A DNA stretch of 64,000 bases from positions 1,550,001-1,614,000 of the forward strand of contig JAGPNK010000002.1 in assembly GCA_020746835.1 (NCBI GenBank), given 5' to 3'. This document shows, piece after piece, positions 20,451 to 32,194 of the stretch (within the stretch, counting starts at the first letter, position 1; every line of letters starts with the position of its first letter). The stretch is from Stachybotrys elegans (taxonomy: Eukaryota; Ascomycota; Sordariomycetes; Hypocreales; Stachybotryaceae). The notes below the pieces were generated by a model, which saw nothing but the letters and a program-made list of their open reading frames with translations, searched no databases and was not told the DNA's origin. Both the position numbers and the translations under genes were made by a program.

Positions 20451-22310
20451 ATGAGCCGCGACCATGTCTACACCGACGACGAGTCCGACGAGGACTTCGT
20501 CATTGACGGCCGCCAGCTGACGAGCCACGATATCCGGCTCAAGGCGTCTCCCGATGTCTCCGCATCCCGTCCTCGAGCTCGTACCCTCTCCACCGAGCAG
20601 GCCCAGGAACCCCGGAAGCCGGGGCCTGTAGCATGGAGAGACCTCCCCAACAAGCAACAGCTATTCATCATCACCATGTCCCGTCTCAGCGAACCCTTAG
20701 TTCAGAGCTCCCTCCAGGTCAGGCCTTGTGATCCTCGCCATCGCTGGTCCTTGTTACTCACTGAAGTCTCCAGGCCTACATGTTCTACCAGCTCAAGTGG
20801 TTCGACCCGTCTCTGCCCGACTCCACCATCTCCAGCCAGGCAGGCATTCTCAACGCCAGCTTCACCGGCGCACAGTTCCTGACGGCACTGCTATGGGGCC
20901 ATGTCGCCGACTCGAGGCGCTTCGGCCGCAAGACGGTCCTCCTCATCGGTCTCTTCGGCACCGCCCTGTCGTGTCTGGGCTTTGGCTTCTCCACCACCTT
21001 CTGGCAGGCTCTCTTCTTCCGCACCCTCGGAGGCGCCACCAACGGCAACGTCGGCGTCATGCGCACCATGTAAGTCCTCTCGCATTGCCTCATCGCTCAC
21101 GCCGCGTATTCATGCCGTCTGCAGGATCAGCGAAATCATCCGTGAGAAGAAATATCAGCCCCGCGCCTTCTTACTCCTCCCCATGACCTTCAACATAGGC
21201 ATCATTATAGGTCCAATCCTTGGAGGAGTCCTCTCCGACCCGGCCGGAAGCTACCCCAGCCTCTTTGGCGAGATCGACTTCTTCGTCAAATTCCCCTATG
21301 CTACGCCCAATATCGTCAGTTGCGTGTTTCTAGTCGCTGCCGCCGCCGCCGTCTGGCTTGGCCTGCATGAAACCCACGAGTCGCTACGTGACGAGAAGCC
21401 CGACCTCGGCATTAGGATAGGACATAGGCTGGCGCAGCTGTTCTGCCGTTGCCTCGGCATCTCGAATGGTGCTGCATACTCGTCGCTGCCCTCCGCAGAC
21501 GTGGAGATGACCCCTGACTCGCCGGGAGGGAGACGACCTACCCGCCGCTTCGCCCAGAAACTGCCCTTTAAGCGCATCTTTACTTGGAATGTGTCCATGA
21601 CGCTGCTTTCCAACTTCCTTCTCGCGTTCCACGTCGGAACCTTCAACTCGCTCTGGTTCGTCTTCCTCTCCACTCCCGTCTGGGACCCCAAGACGTCCGA
21701 GCACACCACCCATCTCCCCTTCAACTTTACAGGCGGTCTCGGACTACAGCCGCAGTCTGTAGGCGTCGCCATGGCCATCCTGGGGGTCATCGGCATCTCC
21801 ATGCAGCTTCTCCTATATCCCCGCATCGCAGCCACCCTGGGAACTGTCACATCCTGGCGCATGTCCCTCTGCTGTTTCCCCGTGGCTTACTTCATCCTTC
21901 CCTATCTATCCGTCGTCCCAAGTACCTCTGCACCACCAGAAGCCAAGACTGGTGCTGCTATATGGGTTTGCATATTTGCTGTACTCTTGATCCAGGTCAC
22001 GGGGCGGACGTTTGCCTTGCCTGGCCAGACGATCCTGGTTAACAACTGCTCGCCCCATCCGAGTGTGCTGGGGACGGTTCACGGCCTCGGCATGAGCGTG
22101 AGTACTGCTGCTCGCACCATTGGGCCGATAATCGGTGGTGTCGTGTACGGTTTCGGGTTAAACGGTGGAGTGATAGGACTTGTATTCTGGGCTCTTAGCG
22201 GCATCGCCGTCCTTGCATGCATGGCAAGTCTCCCGGTCCGAGAGGGCGATGGGCACGAGATTTGGCTAGAAGGTGATGAGGATTCGTGCGAAATGGAGAT
22301 GAACCGGTAG
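20451..22310 (+). CDS. MFS transporter, multidrug/zinc-induced-facilitator-like type
   Basis: Three exons (20451-20717, 20774-21069, 21125-22310) give 582 residues. An acidic N-terminal tail (about 70 residues, with YTDDESDEDF) precedes 12 predicted membrane segments. The MFS motif between TM2 and TM3 reads LLWGHVADSRRFGRK, and TM5 carries NIGIIIGPILGGVLSDP, the motif C seen in proton antiporters. A hydrophilic loop of about 70 residues splits the two halves. This pattern fits fungal major facilitator proteins of the YCR023C/ZIF1-like branch, probably antiporters of the vacuole or plasma membrane. The substrate is unknown. The splice phase at each junction is consistent, and the gene ends 159 bases from a convergent neighbour. 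Confidence 0.88.
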
Positions 22311-22469
22311 CGCCCATGGTTGAATGCCATTACACTCATATAGAGCGATATAGATAAGACAAAGATACACAGCCTTCATGTTCATAATGCAACCCAAACA
22401 CCCCCTTGCCTGAAAGCCCAGTTGACCACCGTACCCTTCAACGCCGGCTGCCGCTCGCATAACAAATTC

Positions 22470-24145
22470 TTAGGTAAACTCTCTTGGCTTCGTCGGCCTA
22501 TCAAAGTCGTGATCATCCTCGTCATCATTCCTAGAAGGTGGGCCTCGCCATGGAGAAATAGGTTGCAGGTTGATGGGCGTCGAGTCGGCCTCATAGACAG
22601 GCTGATGACCTTGCCCTGGTGAATAGGGAGGTGCGGCGTCGTGGGGCGAGTACTGCGGCGCCTGGCCAGGATGTGGCGAGTTTTGCGCACCCAGGTTCGA
22701 CGCATTTGGGTTCCCTCGCCATTGCTGCGGGTGTTGGTAGCCACCGTTGAGAGGGTGATTAGCCGGGCCCCGTCCCTTTGCTGCAAGATACCGTTGGAAA
22801 AGCACGATGCCGATGGTGCCGATGAAGATGAAAATGAGGACACCTGCCAGGATAGCGCCGTATCTTCGGTGTAGAGCAAAGGTGTAGCCACTAGGGGGTT
22901 GTTAGCAGCCATTGACAACGACACACGGGAAAAGCCACATACAAGAATGCGTTCATTACGCCAAAGAAAAGTATCAGACGGCCGAGCCACCTGTGGGGGA
23001 GACCATAGCGGGTGGGAGCATGTGTCCTGAGATACTGCTTGTGGTGGAGGAAGCCAAGCACCCACTGGGCGAAAATGAAAGCCGTTAGAATGAAACCCAG
23101 AATTTGGTGGTAATGGGTGAACCCGCGAGACTGTTGATAGATTAGACATGCCGTCTCGCCTGAAACAATAGGACACTTACTCTTTGATACATGAAGCTGG
23201 ACAAAACGCCCAATGGAAAACCCACGATGACGAAGAGAGCTCCAACAGACTGGTTGATTGCGTGCCACTTGGGGTTGTTGAAGATGCGCAGCATCATGGC
23301 GCCCGATGGGAACAATGCCACGCATGCAATGGCCATAAACACGCCATGCATCGTTGCCGTCCAGTACCACTGACGCTCGCGGTAGAAAACGGGTGTGGTG
23401 CCGCTATTTGCCGAGTCTTCGTTCAGGACTGGAGGGTCGGCGCTGCCTCGGGTACGCGACATGTCGATCTTGAAGGAGCCCAGGCGTGTGTGGTACCTGA
23501 GAGCCGCCGAGGGGCTGTTGCTGCGGTACTCTCCTACTGGGCCTACAGCGAAGATGGCATCCTGGTTGGCGTCGTTGACGTCGATCCAGCCCCTGGACGT
23601 GCCATGAGCAGGCCATGTGCGGCAGCTGGCGCATCGGGCGTAGAAGTAGGTATAGTCGCCGCGGATGCCCGTGCCGTTCAGGACTTCGTATTTGAGGTCA
23701 AAGTGGTATGGTTCGATATGGGAGTAGGCGAGGCGTGGAGAAAAGGTGACGCCGTCTCCGTCGTCGTTGTGGTAAATGATCAGGTAGAGGGCGCCGGGCA
23801 TGTCGTTGCTTCCGAGACCGACACCAGCCCACGAGACCTGGTTGGACATGCGCAGGGCAAAGTAGATATCCTCGTCGTGGTCGGGCACCGTCATGGCAAA
23901 GGCGACCCTGCCGTCCTCGGAGACGAAGGTCGACTGGCCGCGCGGGTTGTCCGCCTCGGCAGCAGACACATTCTGCACAAAGCCTGGAGGGGGGTCGGTT
24001 GTCAGCCAGCGACTCGAGGTGGCCATGTCTACACATGCGCGACAGAGATGCCGTCGCGTGCGTAAACAAAGCTATTGTTGTTGTTGCTGGTACACTTACC
24101 TGCAGCAACGGCCAAGGCCGCAGCAGCGAGACGACTAAACAACAT
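22470..24145 (-). CDS. DOMON (CDH-type cytochrome) / cytochrome b561 membrane protein
   Basis: Four exons on the minus strand (24145-24100, 23983-23181, 23130-22943, 22890-22470) give 485 residues. A signal peptide (MLFSRLAAAALAVAAG) is followed at about 20-220 by a DOMON domain related to the haem domain of cellobiose dehydrogenase (CAZy AA8-like), including SNQVSWAGVGLGSNDMPGAL. Residues about 265-410 form a b561-type bundle of about five or six membrane helices with candidate haem-ligand histidines (MHGVFMAIACV, KWHAINQSVG, THYHQILGF). The tail is Pro/Gln-rich and cytosolic. Such proteins are thought to pass electrons across the membrane and act as ferric reductases; the exact donor is unknown. 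The first intron has an alternative in-frame acceptor, but the one after GGCTGAC is preferred. Confidence 0.88.
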
Positions 24146-24859
24146 TTCCAATGCGGTCGCAGACGAGGGGCTGGCGAGGCATCCGCGGGGGTGGTGTATT
24201 ATTTGTGAACCAAGAAAACAAACAACTGGGAAGAAGAAGAAGGGAAGAAAAAACTTAACCGACACCAAGAGTAAAACGGCGAGCCACCTAATTTGCTATT
24301 GTCGAGATGAACACACCAGGGAAATTGAGATCCCCCTAAACCTGACGGGTACGAAGCGTCAGGGGTTGGTGCAGGTACCTGAGCGCGTGGAGAATTAAGC
24401 TCTGTCCGGCTGTACCCGGTACTTTCGTCCCATCCCTGGCGTCATATGTCTGCCACAGCGCCGCAGCTGGAATCCGTCGCGCCTGCTTGTACAGGGCACA
24501 TGCGCCTCCTGCAGCTAAAGGCGGGGCCGCCGCCGCACCTGCCCTCTATTTGCAATGGCACAACCCCAGACTCGACAGGAAGGAAGCTAACCGGCAGAGT
24601 CCTGTATCCATCAACCATCCACTCCATGCCACCAGCTGAGCAGTCACGCCCTGGTGTTCGAGCCACGTCATGGAATTATCAGCCCATGGAAATGCTGTTC
24701 GACGCCCAGAAGTACATATACGGTGGGTGTAACATCTGGCAATATTAACTGTAATGCATACTCTACTCTGGTAGTGTTAAAACACCAACCTCATCTAAAA
24801 TCGTACAAAACTCGTACTACACTTTGTGTTAGTTATCTTACTGGCAAACAACAAAGGGT
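24146..24859. other. Intergenic region DOMON-b561 / F-box gene
   Basis: 714 bases holding the DOMON gene promoter and the F-box gene 3' end. Short frames have no support. Confidence 0.45.
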
Positions 24860-27566
24860 TCATAGTCTGCGTATGCAGACCGGCGATGATGCTGTCCCTA
24901 CCTTAGCGCCAGAGTCGTCTGAGTTTACCTCCGTCTGTTCGACGCTCAGGTGATCGGGTGTATTACCACCACTGTCACGATTGTTGTGTATGTCTTTGTT
25001 CGTCTTGCCAACATCACGGAAAACAAGCACGAGGCCAGCCACGACCCGTCCATCGGGGACTCTAACTGTCTCCCACCACCCTGACTTGCTGCAACCACCC
25101 CAAGTCACTTCCCTGTTCCAGTTTGTCCGCAACTATTCGCCGTAATTGTCAGTACCACAAAGTCCCAAGTCCCAGATATGCTAGGGGTTGGAGGAAATTC
25201 AGACAAAAACAGACTTACCCGGAGGCCGTGGCACGTGTATTTAACAAAGCCAATCTCCTCGACGCGTTCGCCTCCCGACCCGTTGATGGTGAATCGCTCT
25301 CTCATTTCATCCGACATGAGTGATCCATCAACCTCAGTCGACCGCACCAGGCGAGATCTTAGCCCGCCCCCATACTCAGCTTTGAGGTTCCGAATACCGC
25401 CAGATGCTTCGCCGTGCTCGCAAGGCTCTCCGCAAATGGAGACATCTGCCGAAATGGCGCTGAGCTGGCTGAGCTCGTCCTGGTCGTGAGCCCACATAAA
25501 GACTTCGTGCTCCCGACCCACGAGCCACCAGTCGCAGGAGTCCCAAAGTGTATCAACTTGGCCTGTCATGGAAAGGGGTTGCAGATCGCGCCATTCCTGC
25601 CATTCCCAGATAGGCCTTCCAAGAGGCCGGCAAGATTCGCCCTTCCAAAGACATCTCTCAAAGACGGGAGGCGAAGGCAGTTTGGTTCGAACAAAAGTCT
25701 CTTCACTGGGTGGGAAGGGAGCCTGAAGCAGACCGAATCGATGGAAGCGATACTCGTCCTGGTAAGTCTGTATATGAGGGCAGGTTAGTAGTTGCTTGAG
25801 ATGTGAGTCACTTCAACTGCGTCTGTTTGTGCTCACCCCAAGAAGACTCGAGCCTCCGACGATACGCATACCGCTGTTAGCTAGCATCGGCCGCTGACAA
25901 AGGCTTGGATTGGTATCGCCAATCTGAATGCGGTTCCCACCGGAAAATTGCACCTTCGGTGGTCAGCCAGCATCTTCTAGGGATGTATCAAGGGTGATCC
26001 AAGGCCATTGCTGCTTACAGTGATGCCCTTGGGAGCTGTAGCGAGAACAGACTTGACCCAGATCTCTACGGGGTTTCGCTTCTGTTCGAGTTGGTTCCAC
26101 ACAGGAATGTGGAAGATGAAACCAGTGACCCAGTCACCGCCATCGATTTCGACAGACCGCACCATGATTTCATCCTCTGCATCGTCCTTTCCAACCACCC
26201 TTCGCTTGTGCCGTCTCGGACCAAGAGCTATGCCCACCAAGATGCCAGCGACATCCCAAAACGTCTCTAATGTCTTACTGGCTCGCAGTTCATCCCAAGA
26301 ATAGAGCCAATAAGTATGAGTAGCAATGGGGTCTGGCTCTTCTGCTATTGACAAACGTGGCATGTGGAAGCTCAACGTCTGGCTGCGTATGGCCTCGTTG
26401 ACCGCGGGTGGTGCCGCCTCGAGAGCACGAGCGCACGCCTGGTCATAGAACGGCTTAATCTGTTGGCACACGTGCCAGATGCGGCGGCGGTTTGCAATGG
26501 CCATGAATGGACCGACCATGTTAGAACGCGGCTTTGTCGTAGATTGAGCCCAACGATATATCCAATAATATGCCCCCCCCTCTGTCTGTTGTAAGTCGCG
26601 ATCACCACCATCTAGGGATCCAATGTAGCTAGTCAACTCTGTGAACCAAGGCATGCTGGAGAAAATTCGACGCTTCCAAAATCCATCATCGTTGTGAAAG
26701 GATAATTAAACATTGCGCGACGCCTGCAGGAGGTTTATCAACGAGTCGTGGTCAAGTAGACGGAGAATAAGGTAGAGAATATCCCTTGGAAGGCCAGACA
26801 GCGTATCGTCGGTGCCCATTGGCCTCTGAGGCCCGAGTTCAGGTATAGTCAGCCGCATACTGTGTAGTTCGGACCGTACGTAATTGGTCAAGGTTGTGCT
26901 CCAACCAGGAGACACAACAAGGAGTTCATCACCGAATTGGACCTCCCATTCTTCCCAGGATGGGCAAACGATGTCGGTTCCCGGCTCATCGTACTCGAGA
27001 TCAAGACGGTTGTATTGCAGCCTGTCGCCACAAATGACGAAATATATGACGTCGAACAGGATTCCCTTGTCCAGGCTGGTGGTGTCAGGCGTCCCGGACA
27101 GTGCGTATGCTAGGACGCCACCGCACGCGGCATGATGGGGGTACACCGGCCTTCTATCAGACACCAGGCGAGAATAGCATTCGAGCTCGTGGGCGTCCGC
27201 GCCGAAAGCATTCGGGTCAGGCCCCCGGGTCACTCGTGCCCCGCCAGAATTGGTCATGATGCCGCGACCAGAGAAGTAGGCCCTGTAGAAGGCGGTGAAA
27301 GGTCATTAATGAAGTTCATCCATGACGAGTTTCCACTAGCCAACGGAAGATGAGGCGAAGGTAGAGACGTACTTGCTCACACCAGAAGCATCGGGGTTCT
27401 CACCCAAGACGCGAAGGTCGTATAGCCAGTCAAAATCGTCTGGGCTGAGGATGTCGGCGTTGTAATAATCGAAGCTTGGGCGACCCTGATGGACTCTTTG
27501 CTGAGCCAATGGAACCGAATGAAACGGACCGCCACAAAAGGCACAATAGAATTCCCGTCCGATCAT
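24860..27566 (-). pseudogene. F-box protein gene interrupted by an in-frame TAA
   Basis: Five exons on the minus strand (27566-27373, 27282-26019, 25953-25837, 25767-25219, 25132-24860) join in frame to a 798-codon reading frame. Codon 257 (26708-26706) is TAA. The N-terminus holds a small zinc-ribbon-like motif (EFYCAFCGGPFHSV). An F-box at about 226-256 (LSGLPRDILYLILRLLDHDS) ends right at the stop. The same frame resumes with FHNDDGFWKRRIFSSMPWF, the normal continuation of fungal F-box proteins. All other junctions are clean. F-box proteins recruit targets to SCF ubiquitin ligases through Skp1. As written, translation would give 256 residues. A single nonsense mutation or a base-call error is more likely than two genes. 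A 39-base intron from the GT of the preceding codon could remove the stop, but its donor is poor. Confidence 0.72.
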
Positions 27567-28169
27567 GACGTCTAACCTATTAGCTCTTTTTCAACTAGGT
27601 AAAAGTATACTGCTTTAATACCTACCTAGATGTCCAGGAGAGTGATGTTAGTTACCTACCTGTGATAGATATAGAATGCTAAGGAAGCGGTAAGTGGCAG
27701 AAATAAGAGTAGAATAGGAGTTAGATGCCTAGTCTAAACCTGATTAAGTGGATTAGGTATGTATAAAAACCTGGGTTGAGAACAGGGTGGGAGAGTACGA
27801 CAACCAACACAACTACAGTCCGAGCCATTATACTGTTCATTATGAGACGACGGAACCACCATGGTTGCAACACGGTACACCTCACTACCCCGAATACAAC
27901 GCACTCCTCATATATACACTCAAACACTATAATGATGTACGAGGGCTGCAATTCATGGATAGCTTCTGAGCCCCATGGCTTCATCCACAATACCCAAATA
28001 TCATCAGGGTATAGGGTAAGCTATATTGGATGCCTCCCTACTTGAACAAACCATGCCAAATCATCTTCTGAGTACACGTGAATAAATATTGTTTTCAGTA
28101 CCAAGAATCTAATGTATGGAGAATAAGAACAAGTAAATTTCATGGCTTCGTATATGCGTGGTAAATCGT
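27567..28169. other. AT-rich intergenic region
   Basis: 603 bases, clearly more AT-rich than the surroundings, with several short TAGGTA-like words between 27590 and 27740. It holds the F-box gene promoter and the 3' end of the next gene. No gene is seen. Confidence 0.45.
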
Positions 28170-29446
28170 CTATAAAATCGTCATGGTTGACACTGTCAAG
28201 CCCACCACCACAGCGTACCAGCCCCAAACCGCCCGACCAGATGCCGACTCTGGGAATATCTTTTGGACCTGCTGCGTCTGGCTTGCTTCCACCGTGAAAC
28301 AGCTCGCCGTTCCACAGTCAAACCCAGTAGGACAGCACCCAGCGACGGGCCCAGCGTCCCTACCACAGAGGAACCAGCCGTCCGCACAGGTAGCTGGTGT
28401 GGTGGCCGGCACGTCTCCTGCCGGGACCACAATCGTAACGCCATCAGAGAAAATGGTCGTGCTGGTCGCTGGGCAGGAGTGCACCTCGCAGTTGCGGTCG
28501 GTACGACAGCACCCACCGCCGTGGTTTGCCAGGCACCCATAGAATCCCGTGGGACAGCCCTCCTGCGTTGACTCCGAGGTATCCGAGGTTGGTGATGGTG
28601 GTCCTGATGTTACCGCCGAGCCTGGATCAGTCGTGGGCCTCCATGGAGGTCTGCCGGTAGCCGACTGAGTGACGACTTCGGTGGTGGTGATGGTGGTCGG
28701 TTCGACTGGCTCGTGAGTGACGGTCAGGGTCACTATCACTGTCGACGGCTGACCCTGAATGACCGTGGTTCGCGTACTCGTAATTGTGCTGGCTTGAGTT
28801 GTGGACACAGCTGGTTCCGTCGATGTTTCGCTCCGTGTCACCAGTTCGCTCCTTATACCTGTGGCTATTAGCAGGTGACGATGTCGGGCACCAACGTGTT
28901 ACACTTACATCCACTGCCCTGGCAGACAAACCCAGCAATGCAGCATCCGCCGCCAAGAGAGGCAGGGCAGCTCACGGCATCCTCTGGGCATGCGCCCACG
29001 TTTCCTCCACACTGGCTCCCCTGAGGGCAGCAAGCAACCTCCCCGACGGACTCATCGTCGACCTCGACGCAGTACGTGCCTTCCTGGCAGCACTTGTTGG
29101 GCGCGCCAATGTTCGCGCAGCTGTTCATCTCGGAAGGACAAGACGATCTCCTCTCTAGGAGGGCCAGGGCCTTTGCTGCTCGACGCAGCACGTCATTTTC
29201 CGACGCATCGTGATGCGGTGCAAACGCACGGCGGTAGTATCCCGTAGTGTCTGCAGGTATGCTGTTGGCATCGGCGATGATGGGTAGTTCTAGAGGTGCA
29301 AAGGCCAGGTGCTCCGGAAATAGCTTCTCGCCCTCGTCTAAGGAGAGCTTTCGTACAGCTGTAGGACCGATCTGAGTAGCTGTCGCCAGCGACACCAAGG
29401 CCAGGAGAGAGGCGGGGAGGGCGGAGATCGAGAGCCGAGACTTCAT
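28170..29446 (-). CDS. Cys-rich GPI-anchored cell-wall protein
   Basis: Two exons on the minus strand (29446-28909, 28858-28170) give 408 residues. A signal peptide (SISALPASLLALVSLATAT) leads to a region with two tandem Cys-rich modules at about 100-180 (CCQEGTYC, CCPQGSQCGGNVGACPE, GGGCCIAGFVC). A Ser/Thr-rich linker with a TTV/TVT pattern follows. Two more modules of the same kind lie near residues 280-375 (CLANHGGGCCRTDRNC and CCPTGFDCGTASC). The end is hydrophobic (AVWGWYAVVVGLTVSTMTIL), a likely GPI signal. The modules recall granulin-like and chitin-binding-like repeats in fungal wall proteins. A structural or host-interaction role at the surface is inferred; no enzyme motif is seen. 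Confidence 0.85.
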
Positions 29447-29965
29447 GTCGGAGAGTCGAGCTGTTTGTTCTGCAGGAATGCTGGGACGGTTCAGATGCCA
29501 AACAGCGCCTGGAAGGGAGCCATGTTTTGTTGATTGTGACGAGGTGGCTGGGAAACATGGCCCAGCCCACTAAAAAAATTAAGAAGGCGGGATCGGGCAG
29601 GAATCCATGCTGGCGACGTGGACAAATGACTGACCCTATCCCATGGACCTCGAATAAATGAGCTTGTTTAATTTCCTATGCAAGTCTGATGCATTGCTGG
29701 CACAGTCCGTCTTCATCTCCGTTGCCTGGAGGAACTTGAAGGTCGGGCGGATCGACATCGGAGCATGCGGCCCCAGTTTAAGCCCCTCGGCCGGAGCTGA
29801 AGGCTGCACAGTGGAGGATGACATTGCATATTGTACCAATGAATCTTTTGTATCCAACAACCCAGCCGCTCTATGATGATACCTTCGCCTCCGATTCCCT
29901 TTGATTTTTACATTCCAGATGTTTTACATAATATACATATCGTTGTTTGTACACGCCGAGTTGGC
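29447..29965. other. Intergenic region
   Basis: 519 bases between two minus-strand genes, holding the promoter of the Cys-rich protein gene and the methyltransferase 3' UTR. No other feature is recognised. Confidence 0.45.
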
Positions 29966-31783
29966 TTAAAACAGGACATTGCCGGCCACCGCCTTGTTAT
30001 CCTGTGCACCGTCCTTTGCAGGACCGACCGCCGCCTTGACAAACGAGTGACACAACAGTCCGGCGGCGACACTGACGTTCAAGCTATCCACGCTGCTCGT
30101 AGCCACGAAGCGAGGCACGGAGAGCTCGTAGTCAGAAGCCACCTTCAATGCCCGGGGAAGGCCGAAACCCTCGTTTCCGAGTAGCAGGATGGTCGGGTGG
30201 TTCTCCAATGGGCGCATCCTTTCCAGATCATCCGTGGAAATGAACTTGTCGCCGTGCTTCTCGGCAAGCTTGTCCTCGGGCGGGGCCACTGCTGCATATG
30301 CCTTCCAGCCGGCAGCTCTGGATTTTTCAATAAAGGAGACCGGTGAGTCGACGGTAAAGATGGTGAGCTCCTCCACTGCGCCCGCTGCCGATTTCAACAC
30401 GACCGGGGTAAGCGTCGAGGAGCTGCGGTTGGTGATACCAACAGCGTCTGCTCCAAGGTAGCTTGCCGTTCGCAGTAGAGCACCAAGGTTGCCCGGGTCC
30501 ACAATCTCGTTGAGCAACAAGACGAATGGCTTCTTGTCCAGGTTGTTCAGCTTTTGCATGAATGTCTCCTGCCCGTTGATGGCCTCCTCCTCCTTGGACT
30601 GATAGTCGAGCTCCACATGGAAGCCTGGGCGGCCACCGTTGATCTGGAACTTGCCGAGAGCCGTAATGGGAAGCTTGGGCAAGGGCGATGCCTCCAAGAC
30701 GAAGCCGTTGTGCGGCCTACCCAGACTCATCTTGTCCATAAGGCGCTGGTCGTCTTTGTGGATAATCGTCACAGGCACGTTTTGCATCTTAGCCAGCCTT
30801 GTCATGAGAGCATGCTCCTTGGAGTCTTTGCGGCTCTCTCCGCCGTGGATGTAGAGGTTGTAGAGTTTTCGCCGGCTCTGCTGTAGTGCTGCCTGTACGA
30901 CAGACTTGCCGTATAGGAATTGCGACGCAGCGGTTGTGTATTTGATATTCATGGGCATCATGACCTTCTTCTTGGTTGTCCTCCGCGCACTCTCGTCAGG
31001 GTCCTCGTCGTTGTGATCCTTCACCTCCTGTGGGCGCCGTTCCGAGGATGAATTTGACCGAGACCATTGCGCTCCTTGCTCGGTGTCTCGGCGATCTTGA
31101 TATCCCGTCCTCATCGAAGAGCCTCGACGGTCCTGGTATTCCGCTCTGGGAGAATAGCCGCGAGAGTCTCGGGACGTCCTTGGCGACGAATCTGGGCGCT
31201 CTCGATATGGTGCTCTACCCCCGCTGTCTCGACGGTCTGGATAGTTCGTCCTTTCTCCAGCGCCTCGGCGGCGGGAATGACCGGCAGGCTTGTCGTCAGG
31301 CTTCCCCCCCAGCGAACGGTAGGGTAGCGGTCGAACGGGCTCCGGGACGTCCACCGATGCTGCGACATCTCGAAGTTTTCCGTACTTTAGCTGATAAACA
31401 AGACTCTGCTTGCCAAAATCGGAATCGGGGTCCAGGAACCGTTTCCTCCTTGTCTGGCGCCCGCTCGCCTTCTCCTCCTCCTTCTCAACCTTTTTGCGAT
31501 CGAGCTTCTTCAGAAGCTTGAACTGCTGGCGCATAGTCTCTGTGTTCATCAGAGCCCTGCGAGTGGGATCATTGTCGCCATGGTTCTTGCGACCACGACC
31601 TGAGCTACGTTCGAGGGGACGTCGCGACCCCGACACGGCACGTTGCGATCGCTGGACGCCTCGGTGGATGGCCGATAGACTCGACGAGCGAGTCGTGGTG
31701 AAGGGGGTCAAGCTTCGGGTGATTGTGTTGGTATAGAGCGGTCGTTGAAGGCTCAGAGAAGCCAGATTCCTCGTGAAAACCAT
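29966..31783 (-). CDS. mrm1: Mitochondrial rRNA 2'-O-ribose methyltransferase, SpoU/TrmH family
   Basis: A single exon encodes 605 residues. The ATG at 31783 gives an N-terminus (MVFTRNLASLSLQRPLYTN) rich in Arg, Ser and Thr, like a mitochondrial presequence. Residues about 70-290 are a long, highly charged, probably disordered region with repeated Asp-Arg-Arg and Tyr patterns. A SpoU substrate-binding domain follows (ASQFLYGKSVVQAALQ). The SPOUT catalytic domain carries the three family motifs: NEIVDPGNLGALLRTA, ILLLGNEGFGLP and LSVPRFVATSSVDSLNVSVA. The yeast homologue Mrm1 methylates a guanosine in the peptidyl-transferase centre of 21S mitochondrial rRNA. The long N-terminal insert is typical of filamentous fungi rather than yeast. 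Confidence 0.93.
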   Translation of the reverse strand: MVFTRNLASLSLQRPLYTNTITRSLTPFTTTRSSSLSAIHRGVQRSQRAVSGSRRPLERSSGRGRKNHGDNDPTRRALMNTETMRQQFKLLKKLDRKKVEKEEEKASGRQTRRKRFLDPDSDFGKQSLVYQLKYGKLRDVAASVDVPEPVRPLPYRSLGGKPDDKPAGHSRRRGAGERTNYPDRRDSGGRAPYRERPDSSPRTSRDSRGYSPRAEYQDRRGSSMRTGYQDRRDTEQGAQWSRSNSSSERRPQEVKDHNDEDPDESARRTTKKKVMMPMNIKYTTAASQFLYGKSVVQAALQQSRRKLYNLYIHGGESRKDSKEHALMTRLAKMQNVPVTIIHKDDQRLMDKMSLGRPHNGFVLEASPLPKLPITALGKFQINGGRPGFHVELDYQSKEEEAINGQETFMQKLNNLDKKPFVLLLNEIVDPGNLGALLRTASYLGADAVGITNRSSSTLTPVVLKSAAGAVEELTIFTVDSPVSFIEKSRAAGWKAYAAVAPPEDKLAEKHGDKFISTDDLERMRPLENHPTILLLGNEGFGLPRALKVASDYELSVPRFVATSSVDSLNVSVAAGLLCHSFVKAAVGPAKDGAQDNKAVAGNVLF

Positions 31784-32194
31784 TGCATGATACGATGGTT
31801 GTTGTTGCGATGGGATCAAAGTAATATGCGTGCCATACTCCGTATGCTTGCCTTAGTGCTCTGGTTTTTTTTTCTGCCAGCCCAGCTACGACTGGTACCA
31901 GCCAGGGTCCCAAGGCGGTGAAGCAAACTGCACCCTGTAAGGTCCATCTCATTGTGGGTCACTTATCACTGAGACGCATTGAGATTTGTCGCGTTGCCAG
32001 TAATGATTAGCGGCCAGTGAATCCAAACGCGTCGTCCAATGAAACCAACCACAAGCCGCCCAATAAACCCAATCTTCTACTTCAAACCCTATCACGATGG
32101 AATGAATACCGCCATTGCTGGGGTCATCTGATGCGGGCTTTCACCAGCGGGCAATTCGCCGTAGATTGGCGTGGATCATACAACCTGCTTCTTA
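31784..32194. other. Divergent promoter region mrm1 / remodeller
   Basis: 411 bases between two divergent start codons, so both promoters overlap here. It includes CCAAT-type words (for example near 32036) but no TATA box. Confidence 0.5.

Noticed and set aside
23184..24065. 293-codon plus-strand frame antisense to the DOMON-b561 gene
   Set aside because: It is explained by codon bias on the real strand; the DOMON domain is unambiguous.
24860..26654. Separate downstream gene starting at the ATG at 26654
   Set aside because: Coding sequence in the same frame extends upstream of this ATG to the TAA and joins the F-box, so it is one interrupted gene.
27590..27740. AT-rich stretch with TAGGTA words as a possible transposon remnant
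   Set aside because: It has no terminal repeats or coding remnants and is too short to support a mobile element.
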